Numbered from the stretch's first letter, positions 1 through 10,586 are shown. The stretch is 64,000 nucleotides of DNA from Desulfovibrio sp. 86 (GCF_902702915.1 NZ_LR738849.1:2115001-2179000), one strand, 5' to 3'. The notes: generated by a model from the sequence alone, not told the origin. Numbers and translations are program-made.

Positions 1-2229
<2,229 letters not shown>

Positions 2230-2274
2230 GAAAAAAACTCCTTCCTTCCCTGTCAATTAAATATTTGACAACTT

Positions 2275-2392
2275 TGTTGGTAGCCATGGAGGAGAGGGTA
2301 CACCCAATCCCATTCCGAACTTGGAAGTTAAGCTCTCCATCGCCGATGATACTGCATAACGTCATGTGGGAAAGTAGGCCGCTGCCAACATC
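2275..2392 (+). rRNA. rrf: 5S ribosomal RNA
   Basis: A 5S rRNA gene lies about 45 bases after the 23S 3' end. The terminal stem is visible as GTTGGTAGC at the start pairing with GCTGCCAAC at the end. The internal conserved segment around CCCATTCCGAACTTGGAAG is present. The ends are set from that stem and may be off by a few bases. Confidence 0.95.
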
Positions 2393-2396
2393 TTTT

Positions 2397-2445
2397 AAAG
2401 CTCCCCGCTGCATCTCGCGCGGGGAGCTTTGCTATTTTTTATTTT
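2397..2445 (+). terminator. rRNA operon terminator
   Basis: Directly after the 5S gene, AAGCTCCCCGC and GCGGGGAGCTT form an 11-base-pair stem around a short loop. A T-rich run follows (ttttttatttt). This is a classic intrinsic terminator closing the rRNA operon. Confidence 0.9.
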
Positions 2446-2588
2446 ACGCCGAAGCTTCTGCTTTGCTTTGCTGTCCTTATCCGTAGCGCTGCTGTCTGTT
2501 CCTCTAAGCCGCAAGAACGGCTAAGAGGAATGCCCTTTCTGGGCACGTTTCACGCAGCACGGCTCCTTCGTCGCCTACGGCTACGGCA

Positions 2589-2679
2589 ACGTCATGTGGG
2601 ATCGCTGCTGTCCTCATCCGTAAAGCGCTTACAGCGCTAACGGCTGAGGCAAAGTAGGCCGCTGCCAACATCTTTTAAA
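2589..2679 (+). repeat. Broken second copy of the 5S 3' end
   Basis: Bases 2589-2602 (AACGTCATGTGGGA) and 2652-2679 repeat the last part of the 5S gene and its downstream bases at 2358-2400. Here they are split by about 50 inserted bases. The copy lacks the 5' half of 5S, so it cannot make a functional 5S RNA. It probably descends from the tail of another rRNA operon. Confidence 0.85.
2603..2651. repeat. Short hairpin element inside the 5S tail copy
   Basis: About 50 bases interrupt the copied 5S tail. They form an inverted repeat: CCTCATCCGT near the start pairs with ACGGCTGAGG near the end, with a second small stem AAGCGCT/AGCGCTA inside. The similar hairpin at 2500-2528 suggests a small family of hairpin elements. 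Confidence 0.6.
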
Positions 2680-2716
2680 AAGCCCTTCGCTGCTACAGCG
2701 CGAAGGGCTTTTTGCC
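2676..2716 (+). terminator. Second intrinsic terminator
   Basis: AAAAAGCCCTTCGC pairs with GCGAAGGGCTTTTT around a short loop, with the terminal T run inside the 3' arm. It follows the broken 5S tail copy at the same distance as the first terminator follows the real 5S gene, but its stem sequence differs. Confidence 0.85.
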
Positions 2717-2894
2717 GTTCTGTAGCTAGCTTCCTTTCATTTAACGCAGCCTGATTCCTTGCCGTTTCCCATATCCTTCATTTGGGCCGCCTGCGCGGCG
2801 GGCGGCAGAGGGGGCCTGTTAGGGGCTGTGTATACTGCCCCCCATTAACAAGGCCGTCCTGTTAAGGTAGTTTTCTTCCAGCCCTGGAGGAAAC

Positions 2895-3161
2895 ATGAAA
2901 CGCCGTATCTGGGACAGTAAAAGCAAAGCTCGCATCGTGCTTGAAGGATTGCAGGGGCGTTCTGTGGCAAGCCTTTGCAGTGAGTATCAAATCACTCAGA
3001 GCATGTACTACCGCTGGCGAGATACGTTTTTGGCCAATGCCGCCCAAGCCTTCGAAACCGGCACGACAAACCGCCGGGAAGAGCGCCTCACGGCAGAGAA
3101 CCAAAAACTTAAGCAGGCCGTTGGCGAGTTGACGCTGGAATTAAAAAAAAACGACTGGTAA
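2895..3161 (+). CDS. IS3-family transposase OrfA
   Basis: This 88-residue protein is the DNA-binding half of an IS3-family transposase. It has a helix-turn-helix of the IS2/IS3 type (residues about 10-50, with RSVASLCSEYQITQSMYYRW) followed by a heptad-like helix near the C-terminus. The start is supported by the GGAGGAAAC ribosome site just upstream. The frame ends right after a run of nine A residues at 3143-3151. A minus-one slip there joins it to orfB, as is established for this family. On its own OrfA is usually an inhibitor of transposition. Confidence 0.93.
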   Translation: MKRRIWDSKSKARIVLEGLQGRSVASLCSEYQITQSMYYRWRDTFLANAAQAFETGTTNRREERLTAENQKLKQAVGELTLELKKNDW

Positions 3162-3937
3162 GCGACAGGCGGCGAACCGGCCAGACTCAGCTTCAGCGCG
3201 ATGCCGAGCTCTTGCCGCTGATCGAAGCCCTTAAAATGGAGCATCCTTTTTGGGGCTACCGCCGCGTGTGGGCTACTCTCCGGCATAAAAACGGCATGAA
3301 CGTCAACGCCAAACGTGTGGAACGCTTGATGCGTCTGCATGGCCTGGGCGTTAGGAGAGCAACCTTGCGAGCAAAGCGAACCCCCGGCGGAAGCAAGCCG
3401 CGTCCTGTTCGGCCCTGCCAGTGGTGGGGCATCGATATGACCAAGGTCATGACGGAAGGTGGCTGGGTGTATGTTGTTCTGGTAGTGGACTGGTTTTCCA
3501 AAAAGATCGTCGGCCATCATGCTGGCTACCAAAGCCGAAGTCATGAGTGGCTGCAAGCCCTGGAGATGGGCATTCAAGCGCACTTTCCCGAAGGCGTCCG
3601 AGAACAGGGCTTGAGCCTGATGAGTGATAACGGCTGCCAACCGACAGGAAAGGCTTTTGTGCGTGAATGCGCGACATTAGGCATCACACAGGCATTCACC
3701 AGCTACAACAATCCCAAAGGAAACGCGGATACTGAACGGACAATGCGCACAATTAAGGAAGAACTCTTTTGGTTGCGCGAATGGCGCAGCCTTGAGCACC
3801 TGGCCGACGAGCTTTCTGACTGGATAGAACTTTTTAACACCACGTACCTGCACTCGGCGCTTGGCTGGAAGACCCCGCAATGCGTGCATCAGCAGGCTCG
3901 TAAAAACCGGAAGGATACTCCCTTAAAGGCTGCTTGA
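3143..3937 (+). CDS. IS3-family transposase OrfB (frameshift part)
   Basis: This is the catalytic half of the transposase, read after a minus-one frameshift on the A run at 3143-3151. The joined frame reads through ELKKRLVSDRRRTGQTQ without a stop. The DDE catalytic residues are visible: D in WGIDMT, D in SDNG and E in the NPKGNADTER/TIKEE region. An HTH_21-type segment (HPFWGYRRVWATLR) precedes the rve core. The first possible independent start is a TTG at 3212, which has no good ribosome site, so the OrfAB fusion is the likely product. The frame is intact. Confidence 0.9.
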   Translation, partial: KKKRLVSDRRRTGQTQLQRDAELLPLIEALKMEHPFWGYRRVWATLRHKNGMNVNAKRVERLMRLHGLGVRRATLRAKRTPGGSKPRPVRPCQWWGIDMTKVMTEGGWVYVVLVVDWFSKKIVGHHAGYQSRSHEWLQALEMGIQAHFPEGVREQGLSLMSDNGCQPTGKAFVRECATLGITQAFTSYNNPKGNADTERTMRTIKEELFWLREWRSLEHLADELSDWIELFNTTYLHSALGWKTPQCVHQQARKNRKDTPLKAA

Positions 3938-3963
3938 TCCATGGGGGGCATTACATGTGCCCC

Positions 3964-4131
3964 TCCGAGGCCCCCTCTGCACTCCCCCCGGACGACCCCC
4001 TGAGGCTTTCCAAAGCGTTACGCCCGCGAGGGCTGCGCGGCTTCCGCTGCGGGAGCTTCCTCGCTGCGCTCGGCGATCTCCCTCCGCGCCGTGCAACGCC
4101 AGCGCACGCCTTCGCGTTGAATGGGAGGCCG
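3964..4131 (+). repeat. GC-rich repeat, type A arm, forward
   Basis: This segment is an imperfect inverted copy of 4336-4500. Shared words include CGAGGGCTGCGCGGCT, GGGAGCTTCCTCGCT and CTCGGCGATCTCCCT. Agreement by eye is about three quarters over 165 bases. Together with 2771-2828 it forms one repeat unit that the insertion sequence has split. Confidence 0.75.
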
Positions 4132-4217
4132 GGAAGAAGGCGTCTGGTTGATTGTATGGCGTCTCGTTGCTGGTGAAGGGACATTGTGACGAGGGCGTTT
4201 GTATGGTCTGTGTTTCG

Positions 4218-4315
4218 GGGAGCATAAAAACCGGGCCTGTCATTTTAGATGCGGTTTTCGTGCCCTGCGAGCGCAGCGGTTTTACTTTAATTAAGTTTGT
4301 GCCGTCTGCGCGGCG
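4218..4315 (-). repeat. Inverted copy of the tandem repeat unit
   Basis: Read on the minus strand, this segment matches the first tandem unit at 4541-4646. Shared plus-strand words after reversing the unit are AAACCGGGC, TGTC, GCGGTTTT and CTGCGCGGC. The central hairpin of the tandem units is not well kept in this copy. Confidence 0.65.
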
Positions 4316-4335
4316 GGTAAGCATATCGCTTTCGG

Positions 4336-4500
4336 CCTCTCACACTGGGCGAAAGCGCACGCTGGCATTGCGCGGCGCGAAGGGAGATCGCCGAGCGAAG
4401 CGAGGAAGCTCCCGGAGCAATAGCCGCGCAGCCCTCGTGGAATGACGGAAACGGGAAAGCCCCAGCGGGGTGCTTCGGGGGGGATGCAAGGGGGGCCGAG
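4336..4500 (-). repeat. GC-rich repeat, type A arm, reverse
   Basis: This is the partner arm of 3964-4131 in the opposite orientation, separated from it by about 205 bases. It lies directly beside the first tandem unit. That junction, read in reverse, gives the layout expected for the repeat copy interrupted by the insertion sequence. Confidence 0.75.
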
Positions 4501-4540
4501 AAGGGGGCGCAGCCCCATAACCGGCCCCGCCTTGCCGCAC

Positions 4541-4885
4541 GCCGCGCAGGCGGCCAAAAGAACATAAAAAGAAAAGCTCCCATGTCCGCAGGACACAAAA
4601 ACCGCCTCTCAAAGGACAAGCCCGGTTTCTATGCCTCTTGATCCCCCGCCACGCAGGCGACCCAAATTAAAATAATGAAAAGCCCCCGTACCCGCAGGGT
4701 ACAAAAGCCTCCTCTCAAAGGCCAAACCCTGTTTTCTTGTCTTGAAAGGCCGACTGCGAAAAATTCCCGCCACCGCGCAGGCGCCCAAAACTATAATAAA
4801 GTAAAAGCCCCCGTGTCCGCAGGACACAGAGTATTCCTCTCAACGGACAGGCTTGGTTTTGCTTTCTCCGAAAGGCCTCCTGCGA
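4541..4885 (+). repeat. Three tandem structured repeat units
   Basis: Three diverged units start at about 4541, 4647 and 4768. Each has a first hairpin (GCCGCGCAGGCGGC, CGCCACGCAGGCG, CGCCACCGCGCAGGCG), an A-rich spacer, a second hairpin, and CCTCTCAA. The second hairpins are TGTCCGCAGGACA at 4583, GTACCCGCAGGGTAC at 4688 and GTGTCCGCAGGACAC at 4813. Unit 2 differs from unit 3 in the stem at paired positions on both sides, so pairing is kept. No protein frame runs through the units. Confidence 0.75.
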
Positions 4886-5079
4886 CAGGGGGCAAGGGCA
4901 GAATAAAGATCCCACAATGCCTGCATAAATAGGGTGGTATGGGCCTGAAGGATTCTCCATTAAGCAGTTTGATTCTTGGGTGCATTATAAAATGGCTGTT
5001 TGGACTCAGTCACGTAATTGAAATAAAAACAGTACGTTGCTGTAATCAAATAGCGATAGTAATCCCAGAGGACGGGGAA

Positions 5080-5104
5080 AAGAAAGGGCCGCGCGCGGCG
5101 GCCC
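5080..5104 (-). terminator. Terminator of the outer-membrane gene
   Basis: On the minus strand GGGCCGCC, a short GC loop and GCGGCCC form a strong stem followed by TTTCTTTTCC. It lies about 30 bases past the stop of the outer-membrane protein gene and reads in the same direction. Confidence 0.7.
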
Positions 5105-5133
5105 AAGGAGAGGAGATTTATAAAAATTTGAGG

Positions 5134-5832
5134 TTAAAACGTGTACCGCAGCCCAAGGCTGAATTCATTGGCGTAGGGAGCCATGCCGGCGGAGTTTTTT
5201 TCCCCATCAAACGTTTTGTTGATTTCGGTGTAGCCCAATCCTACGAAGCGATACGCCAAGTCAGCAGAAAAATGCTCCGTGAAAGCATAAGAACAGCCCG
5301 CACCAACGTTCCAGGCAAAAACCGTGTCGTACTGTGTGAAGCTGCCGCGGTCTTCCTCGTCCGGATCGGATAATTCTGACTTATACTTGCTCTTTATAAA
5401 TCCCAATCCTGCGCCAGCACCAATGTATGGGGTAAATGCTGTGCTGTTATGAAAATCCCAGTAGGCGTTCAAAAAAAGTGTTTGAACGTTCCATTCACCC
5501 TTGGTTGATGCTTTAACATCCTTTCCAAGGAGGTCAATGTTTGCGTCCCAGGTTTTTGTCATGTTGCTTCGGATGGCATATTCGAGTTCTGACCTGACAG
5601 GGACTTGATACTGTGGGTAGAAATCATACCCAACAAAGATGCCTCCGCCTACAGTGTTCTGCGAATACTCATTCATGCCCAGCGAGTCAAAATCCCCGCT
5701 TTTTGAAAATTTGCCCGTGCTCTGGATGGAGTCAATGAATTTAAGCCCAGCATATGCCCCAGAGGTCTCCGCTGCAGCGGGGGCCGCAAGTGCAACCGCT
5801 AGAATGAGGGGTAGAAACACATGCTTGAACAT
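5134..5832 (-). CDS. Outer-membrane beta-barrel protein
   Basis: This 232-residue protein is predicted to form a small beta-barrel in the outer membrane. It has a clear signal peptide (charged start, hydrophobic core LPLILAVALAAPAAA, likely cleavage after residue 21). The mature part alternates polar and hydrophobic residues with barrel-like phrases such as YIGAGAGLGFI and AWNVGAGCSYAF, and ends in LGLRYTF, an aromatic C-terminus typical of outer-membrane barrels. It resembles the OmpA-like/OMP_b-brl group, but no peptidoglycan-binding domain follows. The start is supported by AAGGAGATTCCT just upstream. It is a single gene with its own terminator. Its substrate or role cannot be read from the sequence. 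Confidence 0.85.
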   Translation of the reverse strand: MFKHVFLPLILAVALAAPAAAETSGAYAGLKFIDSIQSTGKFSKSGDFDSLGMNEYSQNTVGGGIFVGYDFYPQYQVPVRSELEYAIRSNMTKTWDANIDLLGKDVKASTKGEWNVQTLFLNAYWDFHNSTAFTPYIGAGAGLGFIKSKYKSELSDPDEEDRGSFTQYDTVFAWNVGAGCSYAFTEHFSADLAYRFVGLGYTEINKTFDGEKNSAGMAPYANEFSLGLRYTF

Positions 5833-5878
5833 AGGAATCTCCTTCTCTAATGCCGATTACATGAATCCGAGTACGTTT

Positions 5879-5907
5879 TTACTACGCTCACCACTTTCGT
5901 ATAGCAA
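5879..5907 (-). promoter_or_regulatory. Candidate sigma-70 promoter of the barrel gene
   Basis: On the minus strand TTGCTA (5907-5902) and TAGTAA (5884-5879) are separated by 17 bases and lie about 47 bases before the start codon. The match to consensus is moderate, so this is a candidate only. Confidence 0.4.
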
Positions 5908-6082
5908 TAGTACCCTCAGGCCAGCAGATATTTTTTTTTATTTTAATAATGGCCGGGTTGCCCCTGGCGCACCGTCTATCTATTTTGGCTGGCCTCGGCA
6001 TCAACGCCGGGAGCGGCGTACCGGCGCCCCGCTGTCACTGGTCATGGCTGCGGACTCTTGACCGGGCTATCCGCGATGGCAA

Positions 6083-6829
6083 CTACCGCGCCATCAGGGC
6101 AAACACGCCCCAGCCGAGATATTCGCGGCTATAGGTAACATAACGCAAGGGCTCTGCCGTCAATTCGTCCCGAATTTCTTTGGCAAGGTCATCGTCCGGG
6201 TTGGCGTCGAGCCAGCGGCGCATGGTCAGCCACTTGGCCGCCTCGTACCTGTCCCATCCTTCCTGGTCGGCCAGCACCATCTCCACAACGTCGTAGTTGA
6301 GATCTTGGAAATGGGCGACAAGTTCGGGGAGCGTGCGAAAGTCGGCGATGGAACTGGCGAGGCATCCTCTGGCGGTTTCTTCCGATGACGGCACCTGCAA
6401 CCAGTAGGGCTCGCCCACAAGAATGATTCCTCCGGCACAAAGACTCTTTTCGAGAAGCTCAATGGTGCCGTCGAGCCCGCCGCCAATCCAGGTGGCTCCG
6501 ATACAGGCAGCCACATCCACCTTTACGTCCGCAATATAACCTGCGGCATCGTCGTGAATGAACGCAACCCTGTCGGCAACGCCAAGTTCAGCGGCGCGCT
6601 GTTTGGCCTGCTCGGAAAACAGTCGGCTCATGTCAACGCCAATGCCGGTAATTCCGTAATCGCGCGCCCATGTGCACAGCAGTTCGCCAGATCCGCTGCC
6701 AAGGTCCAGTATGCGGTTTTGCGCATTGAGGCGTAAGGCCGCACCCAACATGGCGAGCTTTCCCGCTGTGTAGGGGTTATGAATACGGTGGGCGCTTTCA
6801 GTAATGGTGAATATGCGTGGGATATCCAA
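6083..6829 (-). CDS. Class I SAM-dependent methyltransferase
   Basis: A 248-residue cytosolic protein with the Rossmann-type SAM-binding motif I (ILDLGSGSGELL), an acidic motif II (GIGVDMS) and the later GGIILVGEP strand, all typical of class I methyltransferases. The substrate is unknown. The start chosen is a TTG at 6829, giving MDIPRIFTITESAH. An AAAGGAAG ribosome site lies 7 bases before it, while the ATG at 6847 overlaps that site and has none of its own. The gene is followed by a GC-rich 250-base gap and preceded by the hypC terminator, so it looks monocistronic. Confidence 0.82.
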   Translation of the reverse strand: MDIPRIFTITESAHRIHNPYTAGKLAMLGAALRLNAQNRILDLGSGSGELLCTWARDYGITGIGVDMSRLFSEQAKQRAAELGVADRVAFIHDDAAGYIADVKVDVAACIGATWIGGGLDGTIELLEKSLCAGGIILVGEPYWLQVPSSEETARGCLASSIADFRTLPELVAHFQDLNYDVVEMVLADQEGWDRYEAAKWLTMRRWLDANPDDDLAKEIRDELTAEPLRYVTYSREYLGWGVFALMAR

Positions 6830-6991
6830 TGCAGTGCTTCCTTTCATGACCGTTTTCTGAGTCAGATTTTTTGATATCTGCAATAATTGTTGCGTGGTGC
6901 AACGTGAACGAAAAAACGGGCGCCGTGAACATTGCAAGCATCCATAGTTCTGGGCTGTTTATTGATATCGTATGTATTAGTGTAATTGCAA

Positions 6992-7022
6992 TAAAAAATC
7001 CCCCTGACTGAGCCAGAGGGAT
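6992..7022 (-). terminator. Terminator downstream of hypC
   Basis: On the minus strand ATCCCTCTGG and its partner CAGGGGGAT form a stem around a short loop, followed by a run of T residues. It separates hypC from the methyltransferase gene, which is on the same strand. Confidence 0.75.
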
Positions 7023-7220
7023 AGTATGTACTTATAATGAAAGCGTCGTCAGTGCGGCAGGCTGGACTCATGCGTCCTGCGCCGCAGGATGAGCATGAAA
7101 TCAAGCCAAATCATGAGGTGTCGTCCGGTGCGGGCTGGTGTGACAGGCGTGCCAGGCGCTTGGTCTGCCGTGGTCTGCCGTGGTCTGGCATCGCCAGTGG
7201 CGCGCGCCAAAAGTCGCTTG

Positions 7221-7472
7221 CTAAAATTGGGGCGGGCCGTCTTCCAGAGCCTGAGCCAGTTCGCGCAGGGCAGACAGGCTTTCTTCCGCTTCAATGGGAG
7301 TCAGGGTGTGCAGGGCAAAACCCGCATGCACGATAACATAGTCCCCGATATTGGGTTCTTCGGGCAAAAGCATGACAGAAGCGTTCAAAAAAGTCTGGCT
7401 TTCACCCACACGAACGCGGGCCATACCTTCACCAAAAAGTTCTTCAATACGCGCGGGAATGGCAAGACACAT
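7221..7472 (-). CDS. hypC: Hydrogenase maturation factor HypC
   Basis: This 83-residue protein matches the HypC/HupF family. It has the diagnostic N-terminus MCLAIPARI with the essential cysteine at position 2 and the GDYVIVHAGFAL segment of the small beta-barrel. Family knowledge: HypC works with HypD to build and deliver the Fe(CN)2CO group to the large subunit of NiFe hydrogenases. An AGAGG ribosome site lies six bases before the start. No other hyp gene is adjacent, so the rest of the maturation set must be elsewhere. Downstream, about 7170-7195, there is a small tandem repeat of TGGTCTGCCG. Confidence 0.93.
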   Translation of the reverse strand: MCLAIPARIEELFGEGMARVRVGESQTFLNASVMLLPEEPNIGDYVIVHAGFALHTLTPIEAEESLSALRELAQALEDGPPQF

Positions 7473-7764
7473 AGTTACCTCTTGTCAGGCAGATAAACAC
7501 TGTTGCGGTTTCGGCAAGCTCTGAAGCGCCCACAAGCCGCCGCAAGCTGAAGGAAATGCAGCTTACCAGCCCGGACAGGAGTAGGCAAGCAGCCGGGGTG
7601 GAAGATCTTTTTGTCAAAATTGTTTTATGTGCCGCAGCGGGTGTGTCAGGCAGCGCAAGGTACTTGCGAATCCTTGACTTTAGGCGTTTCTTTGCCCAAA
7701 CTACGGTGATTTTTCTCACCGCCAATGACATTTTTTTCTTGCGACATCAGTGCCGGGAGCCCCA

Positions 7765-10581
7765 ATGAGTGATTATAAAAAAACGCTGAATTTGCCCCAA
7801 ACCGCCTTTCCTATGAAAGCCAATCTGGCCCAGCGCGAGCCGGAAACCCTCAAGAAGTGGGAATCCATTAATGCCTGTGCCGCCATGGTGGAAGCTTCGG
7901 GCAGCAAGGGAACCTACATCCTGCATGACGGCCCGCCCTACGCCAACGGGCACATTCATATGGGCACGGCTCTGAACAAGATTCTCAAGGACATTATCGT
8001 CAAGTCCCGCAACATGGCGGGCTATACGTCGCGCTACGTGCCCGGCTGGGACTGCCACGGCCTGCCCATCGAACACAAGGTCGAGCAGGAACTCAAGGAA
8101 AAGAAAAAGGAACTTCCGGCCCATGTGGTGCGCAAGCTCTGCCGTGAATACGCCTCCAAGTGGATTGACGTGCAGCGCAAGGAATTCAAGCGCCTGGGCG
8201 TGCTCGGTAACTGGGAAGATCCCTACATGAGCATGAAGCCCGCCTATGAGGCGGCCACGGCGGACGAACTGGCCAAATTTGTGGCCACCGGCGGCGTGGT
8301 GCGCTCCAAGAAGCCCATTTACTGGTGCTGCTCCTGCCATACGGCGCTGGCCGAGGCAGAAGTGGAATACTATGACCACACTTCGCCCTCGGTCTATGTG
8401 CGCTTCGCCCTGCCCGACGAGGGCCTCAAAAAGGTCTTTGCCGCCGCCGATCCTTCCCGTGCGTATGTGATCATCTGGACCACGACGCCCTGGACCCTCC
8501 CGGACAACATGGGCATCTGCCTGCACCCCGAATTCACCTATGCCCTGGTGGAAGCCGACGGCAGCCAGTATATTCTCGCCGAAGAACTGGTGAAATCCTG
8601 CGCCGCCACCTTTGGCTGGAGCGACTACACCATTCTTGACCGTGCGCCCGGCGTGAAATTTGAAGGTCTCAAGGCGCGGCACCCCTTCTATGACAGGGAC
8701 TCCCTCGTCATTCTGGGCCAGCATGTGACCCTGGACGCGGGCACGGGCTGTGTGCATACCGCGCCCGGTCATGGCCGCGAAGACTATGAAGTGGGCCTCA
8801 AGTATGGCCTGGAAGTCTATTCGCCCATGGACGACGCGGGGCGCTTTTTGCCCAGCGTGGAATTTTTCGCTGGCCTGAATGTTTTTGAGGCCAACCCAAA
8901 GGTTATTGAAAAGCTTGAAGAAGTTGGCGCATTGCTGCAAAAGGCCAAGATCAAGCACTCCTACCCGCACTGCTGGCGCTGCAAGGAGCCCGTCATTTTC
9001 CGTGCGACCACCCAGTGGTTTATCAGCATGGAAAAGAACGACTTGCGCGGCCGCGCCCTCAATGCCATTGACGAGCAGGTGCGCTGGATTCCCGCCTGGG
9101 GCCGTGAACGCATCCATAATATGGTGGAGTTCCGCCCCGACTGGTGCATCTCGCGCCAGCGTCAGTGGGGCGTGCCCATCATGGCCCTGCTGTGTGAAGA
9201 CTGCGGCGAGGCCTGGAATGATCCCGATTGGATGCACGAAATGGCCGCGCGTTTTGCCAGCCACCCCACGGGCTGCGACTACTGGTACGAAGCCGAACTG
9301 AAAGACATCGTGCCCCAAGGGCTGGCCTGCCCGCATTGCGGCGGCAGCCACTGGAAGCGCGAAACGGACATCCTGGACGTGTGGTTCGATTCCGGCACAA
9401 GCTTTGCCGCTGTGCTGGAAAAACGGCCCGAACTGGGCTTTCCGGCTGACCTGTATATGGAAGGCTCCGACCAGCATCGGGGCTGGTTCCACAGCTCCCT
9501 TCTGGTCAGCGAAGGCACGCGCGGCTGCGCGCCCTACCGATCCGTGCTCACCCACGGCTACGTGGTGGACGGCGACGGACGCAAGATGTCCAAATCCATC
9601 GGCAACGTCATCGCCCCGCAGGAACTCATTGAAAAGTTCGGGGCCGAAATCGTGCGTCTGTGGGTTTCTTCCGTGGAATACCGCGAAGACATCCGCATTT
9701 CGGACGAAATCCTCGGCCGCCTTGTGGACGCCTATCGCCGCATCCGCAATACCTGCCGTTACATACTCGGCAACCTGAACGACATTTCGGCTGACGATCT
9801 GTTGCCGCTGGACAAGCTGGAATCTCTTGACCGCTTTGCCCTGGATGTGGCCGGTCGCGTGCACGAACGTGTGCAGCAGGCCTATATGGATTTTGATTTC
9901 CACAAGGTTTACCATACCCTGCACAACTATTGCGTCACTGACCTTTCGTCCGTGTATCTGGATATTCTTAAAGATCGCCTCTATGCCTCGGCCCCGGCCA
10001 GCCATGAGCGGCGTTCGGCCCAGACGGCGCTGTGGCACATCCTGTGCCTGCTGCTGCGCGACATGGCCCCGGTGCTGTCCTTCACCGCCGAGGAAATCTT
10101 TGCCCATCTGCCCGAAAGCCTGCGCGGCCCGGAACTCACGGTATTTGCCCTGCCGCCCCTGGAAGCCGCGCCCTACCTTCTTGACGAAGGCACGCGCGAC
10201 GACTGGAACGTGCTGCTGGCCGTGCGCGGCGCTGTGACCAGGGCCATTGAGCCCATGCGTCGCGAAGGCATCATCGGGCATTCGTTGGACACGCGCATCA
10301 CCCTTTTTGTGGCCGACGAACTGCGCCAGCGGCTTGAGGGCCTGCATACCGACCTGCGCGCCGTGTGCATTGTGTCGCAGTTGCATATGGAAGCTCTGGA
10401 CCGCGCGCCCCAGGCGGCGTATCAGGATGAAGAGGTGGCGGGCCTTGCCATTGGCGTTGAAAAGGCGCGCGGCGCAAAATGCGAGCGCTGCTGGATATAC
10501 AGCACCGAGCTTGGGACCGATCCCGCACATCCCGCCTTGTGCCCGCGCTGCACGGCGGTTATCAAGGTTATGGAATCCTGA
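7765..10581 (+). CDS. ileS: Isoleucyl-tRNA synthetase
   Basis: A 938-residue class I aminoacyl-tRNA synthetase that charges tRNA-Ile. The HIGH-type signature reads HIHMG at residues 63-67, and KMSKS is at about residues 607-611. The CP1 editing domain lies between them (for example [11 protein letters not shown]). A C-terminal zinc finger CERCW...CPRC is at about residues 906-930. The ATG at 7765 is preferred over the one at 7750 because it follows GGGAGCCCCA and gives the usual family N-terminus [11 protein letters not shown]. It is followed after five bases by lspA, so the two are likely co-transcribed, an arrangement common in bacteria. The long open frame on the opposite strand is a composition artefact. 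Confidence 0.98.
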   Translation: MSDYKKTLNLPQTAFPMKANLAQREPETLKKWESINACAAMVEASGSKGTYILHDGPPYANGHIHMGTALNKILKDIIVKSRNMAGYTSRYVPGWDCHGLPIEHKVEQELKEKKKELPAHVVRKLCREYASKWIDVQRKEFKRLGVLGNWEDPYMSMKPAYEAATADELAKFVATGGVVRSKKPIYWCCSCHTALAEAEVEYYDHTSPSVYVRFALPDEGLKKVFAAADPSRAYVIIWTTTPWTLPDNMGICLHPEFTYALVEADGSQYILAEELVKSCAATFGWSDYTILDRAPGVKFEGLKARHPFYDRDSLVILGQHVTLDAGTGCVHTAPGHGREDYEVGLKYGLEVYSPMDDAGRFLPSVEFFAGLNVFEANPKVIEKLEEVGALLQKAKIKHSYPHCWRCKEPVIFRATTQWFISMEKNDLRGRALNAIDEQVRWIPAWGRERIHNMVEFRPDWCISRQRQWGVPIMALLCEDCGEAWNDPDWMHEMAARFASHPTGCDYWYEAELKDIVPQGLACPHCGGSHWKRETDILDVWFDSGTSFAAVLEKRPELGFPADLYMEGSDQHRGWFHSSLLVSEGTRGCAPYRSVLTHGYVVDGDGRKMSKSIGNVIAPQELIEKFGAEIVRLWVSSVEYREDIRISDEILGRLVDAYRRIRNTCRYILGNLNDISADDLLPLDKLESLDRFALDVAGRVHERVQQAYMDFDFHKVYHTLHNYCVTDLSSVYLDILKDRLYASAPASHERRSAQTALWHILCLLLRDMAPVLSFTAEEIFAHLPESLRGPELTVFALPPLEAAPYLLDEGTRDDWNVLLAVRGAVTRAIEPMRREGIIGHSLDTRITLFVADELRQRLEGLHTDLRAVCIVSQLHMEALDRAPQAAYQDEEVAGLAIGVEKARGAKCERCWIYSTELGTDPAHPALCPRCTAVIKVMES

Positions 10582-10586
10582 GGATT

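Larger units (their letters stand above)
2446..2828. other. Gene-free repeat and hairpin zone
   Basis: No gene is seen here. The segment contains a hairpin at about 2500-2528 (CCTCTAAGCCG / CGGCTAAGAGG), a broken copy of the 5S 3' end, a second terminator, and at 2771-2828 the left part of a GC-rich repeat that continues on the far side of the insertion sequence. Confidence 0.7.
2829..3955 (+). mobile_element. IS3-family insertion sequence
   Basis: A compact insertion sequence of about 1.13 kb with overlapping orfA and orfB. The terminal inverted repeats are visible as TGTATACTGCCCCCCATTA on the left and, read on the opposite strand, TGTAATGCCCCCCATGG on the right. The flanking bases suggest a target duplication of 2 to 4 bases (TGTG on both sides). 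Both reading frames are open, so the element may be active. It sits inside a copy of a GC-rich repeat, and the two halves are rejoined when the element is removed. Confidence 0.9.
3956..5079. other. Gene-free mosaic of GC-rich repeats
   Basis: No credible gene is present in this long gap. It contains a pair of inverted repeat arms (3964-4131 and 4336-4500), an inverted copy of a second repeat type (4218-4315), and three tandem copies of that second type (4541-4885). The last 190 bases before the outer-membrane gene's terminator are A+T-richer, and nothing is recognised in them. Small open frames here conflict with each other and follow the repeats, so they are not called. Confidence 0.7.

Noticed and set aside
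2589-2679. A second functional 5S rRNA gene
   Set aside because: Only the 3' part is present and it is interrupted by about 50 bases.
2895-3937. A transposase gene broken by a frameshift mutation
   Set aside because: The A run and overlap are the normal programmed frameshift layout of the IS3 family.
3956-4960. Short overlapping frames in the repeat mosaic
   Set aside because: They occur in conflicting frames on both strands, follow the repeats and lack ribosome sites.
7674-7703. Promoter of ileS (TTGACT plus CAAACT at 17-base spacing)
   Set aside because: The -35 box is good, but the -10 box matches consensus too poorly to call.
7747-10530. A 927-codon open frame antisense to ileS
   Set aside because: It mirrors the GC-rich third codon positions of ileS. 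ileS has every family motif and the antisense product resembles nothing.
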